Shown here in pieces: positions 62,646 through 64,000 of a stretch of 64,000 nt of DNA. The notes beneath the pieces are model-generated. The model was not told where the DNA came from. It made no database searches and saw nothing but the letters and a program-made list of their open reading frames with translations. Each line of letters opens with the position of its first letter. Within the stretch, counting starts at the first letter, position 1. Made by a program: the position numbers and the translations under genes. The stretch comes from Georgenia wutianyii (lineage in GTDB: Bacteria > Actinomycetota > Actinomycetes > Actinomycetales > Actinomycetaceae): assembly GCF_006349365.1 (NCBI RefSeq), contig NZ_CP040899.1, positions 1,550,001-1,614,000 on the forward strand, written 5' to 3'.

Positions 62646-63625
62646 GGCACCTGCTCTCCGCCGCCGACCTCGACCGCGACGCGGCCGTCGCCCTGCTCGA
62701 CACCGCCGCGGAGATGGCCGCGACCCAGTCCCGCGAGATCCGCAAGCTGCCCACGCTGCGCGGGCGCACGGTCGTCAACCTCTTCTTCGAGGACTCCACG
62801 CGCACCCGGATCTCCTTCGAGGCGGCCGCCAAGCGGCTGTCGGCCGACGTCATCAACTTCGCCGCGAAGGGCTCGAGCGTCTCCAAGGGGGAGTCGCTCA
62901 AGGACACCGCCCAGACGCTCCAGGCGATGGGCGCGGACCTGGTCGTCGTGCGGCACAGCGCCTCGGGCGCCCCGCACCGCCTCGCGCACTCCGGCTGGAT
63001 CGACGTCCCGGTCGTCAACGCCGGCGACGGCACCCACCAGCACCCCACGCAGGCGCTCCTCGACGCCTACACGATCCGCCGGCACCTCGCGGCCGAGGGC
63101 GGGGAGTCCCGGGGCCGTGACCTGCGCGGGCTCAAGGTCGTCGTCGTCGGCGACGTCCTCCACTCGCGGGTCGCGCGCTCGAACGTCGACCTGCTGACGA
63201 CGCTCGGCGCGCGGGTCACGCTCGTCGCCCCGCCCACGCTCGTGCCGGTCGGTGCCGAGACGTGGCCCGCCGAGATCCGCTACGACCTCGACGACGCGAT
63301 CGCAGGCGCCCCCGACGCGGTGATGATGCTCCGCGTCCAGCGCGAGCGGATGTCCAGCGCCGGGGGCGGGTTCTTCCCCTCCCCGCAGGAGTACCACCGC
63401 CGTTACGGCCTCACCGGGGCGCGCCTCGCCGCCCTGCCCGACCACGCCATCGTCATGCACCCCGGCCCGATGAACCGCGGCCTGGAGATCTCCGCCGAGG
63501 CCGCCGACAGCCCGCGCTCGACCATCGTCGAGCAGGTCGCCAACGGCGTCTCGGTGCGCATGGCCGTGCTCTACCACCTTCTCGCCGGCGCCCCGGCGAC
63601 CACGACGACAGGAGCGTCCCTGTGA
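62642..63625 (+). CDS. pyrB: Aspartate carbamoyltransferase catalytic subunit
   Basis: A 327-aa enzyme. The carbamoyl phosphate site is [19 protein letters not shown], the second is [18 protein letters not shown], and the aspartate region ends in [13 protein letters not shown]. It makes carbamoyl aspartate in pyrimidine synthesis. It is the second gene of the PyrR-controlled operon and overlaps both neighbours by 4 bases. No regulatory subunit is seen. Confidence 0.96.
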   Translation: MRHLLSAADLDRDAAVALLDTAAEMAATQSREIRKLPTLRGRTVVNLFFEDSTRTRISFEAAAKRLSADVINFAAKGSSVSKGESLKDTAQTLQAMGADLVVVRHSASGAPHRLAHSGWIDVPVVNAGDGTHQHPTQALLDAYTIRRHLAAEGGESRGRDLRGLKVVVVGDVLHSRVARSNVDLLTTLGARVTLVAPPTLVPVGAETWPAEIRYDLDDAIAGAPDAVMMLRVQRERMSSAGGGFFPSPQEYHRRYGLTGARLAALPDHAIVMHPGPMNRGLEISAEAADSPRSTIVEQVANGVSVRMAVLYHLLAGAPATTTTGASL

Positions 63626-64000
63626 CCAGCTACCTCATCCGGGGGGCCGCGCCGCTCGGCGGCGAGCCCACCGACCTCCTCCTCACCGACGGCGTCATCG
63701 CCGCGACCGGCGCCGACGCCGCCGCCGGGGCCGGCAGCGACACCCAGGTGGTCGACGCCGAGGGCCTGGTCGCCCTGCCGGGCCTCGTCGACCTCCACAC
63801 CCACCTGCGCGAGCCGGGCCGCGAGGACGCCGAGACCGTGTGGTCGGGCACCCGCGCCGCGGCGGTCGGCGGCTTCACCGCCGTCCACGCGATGGCCAAC
63901 ACCTACCCGGTGGCCGACACCGCCGGTGTCGTCGAGCAGGTGTGGCGCCTGGGCCGCGAGGCCGGATGGGTGGACGTCCTGCCGGTCGGCGCCGTCACCG
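63622..64000 (+). CDS. pyrC: Dihydroorotase (3' end beyond window)
   Basis: The first 126 residues of an amidohydrolase, from GTG 63622 within the pyrB stop. The metal motif [13 protein letters not shown] is followed by [15 protein letters not shown], as in class I dihydroorotases. It closes carbamoyl aspartate to dihydroorotate. The rest of the protein and operon lies to the right of the window. Confidence 0.92.
   Translation, partial: MTSYLIRGAAPLGGEPTDLLLTDGVIAATGADAAAGAGSDTQVVDAEGLVALPGLVDLHTHLREPGREDAETVWSGTRAAAVGGFTAVHAMANTYPVADTAGVVEQVWRLGREAGWVDVLPVGAVT

Overview
The window is very GC-rich, densely packed DNA. It carries Pup ligase, Pup, Dop and the ARC/Mpa ATPase, a TrmI gene next to ARC, a trpE-linked hisI, and a PyrR-controlled pyr operon with a mycobacterial-type leader. 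Together these point to an actinobacterium, most likely Micrococcales (Cellulomonas/Georgenia-like); the genus cannot be fixed from this sequence. Start codons are often GTG, genes commonly overlap by 1-4 bases, and there is no gap above 300 bases without a gene.

Region 1 (1-26,070) is the distal part of an extracellular contractile injection system (eCIS, phage-tail-like particle) cluster. The forward operon (1-7,874) encodes a low-complexity Ala/Pro protein, a LysM tube-cap protein, a VgrG-like spike, gp25, baseplate J, a tail-P2-I-like wedge protein and a tail-anchored double zinc-ribbon protein. A convergent reverse block (7,892-20,290) encodes three related single-pass membrane proteins with long arrays of carboxypeptidase-regulatory/Ig-like domains (1986, 855 and 739 aa), then a DUF4255 protein, a PAAR-like DUF4280 protein and a lipoprotein. 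A forward unit (20,468-26,067) encodes the eCIS AAA+ ATPase, a 1036-aa DUF4157 protein that is the best effector candidate, and an overlapping YbjN-like protein that may be its chaperone. Sheath and tube genes must lie left of the window. A 13-15 base motif, GTAGYGATTRCCG, sits 85-105 bases upstream of three of these genes and may be a common control element.

Region 2 (26,018-41,679) is mostly housekeeping: a hydrolase, a HAD phosphatase, a RecB-like nuclease, an M50 protease, TrmI, then the pupylation locus arc-dop-[kinase, FUSC protein]-pup-pafA-FKBP. The 20S proteasome genes prcB and prcA, usually between pup and pafA, are absent here; pup overlaps pafA by 4 bases. Reverse genes hisF-TIGR03085-VOC follow.

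Region 3 (41,751-50,983) looks like an insertion between hisF and hisI. It holds a small kinase, an acid-resistance/GABA operon (Ntn amidase, gadB, gadC) preceded by direct repeats and a hairpin, a heterodimeric ABC exporter with one degenerate ATP site, and an OsmC protein.

Region 4 (51,144-64,000) has hisI-trpE and three small membrane proteins, a reverse GH13 alpha-glucosidase that splits the trp genes, trpCBA, an 18-base tandem repeat array, lgt, two small membrane proteins, pncC, a second inverted array of the same repeat, and pyrR-pyrB-pyrC with a PyrR-binding translational hairpin. pyrC runs off the right edge.
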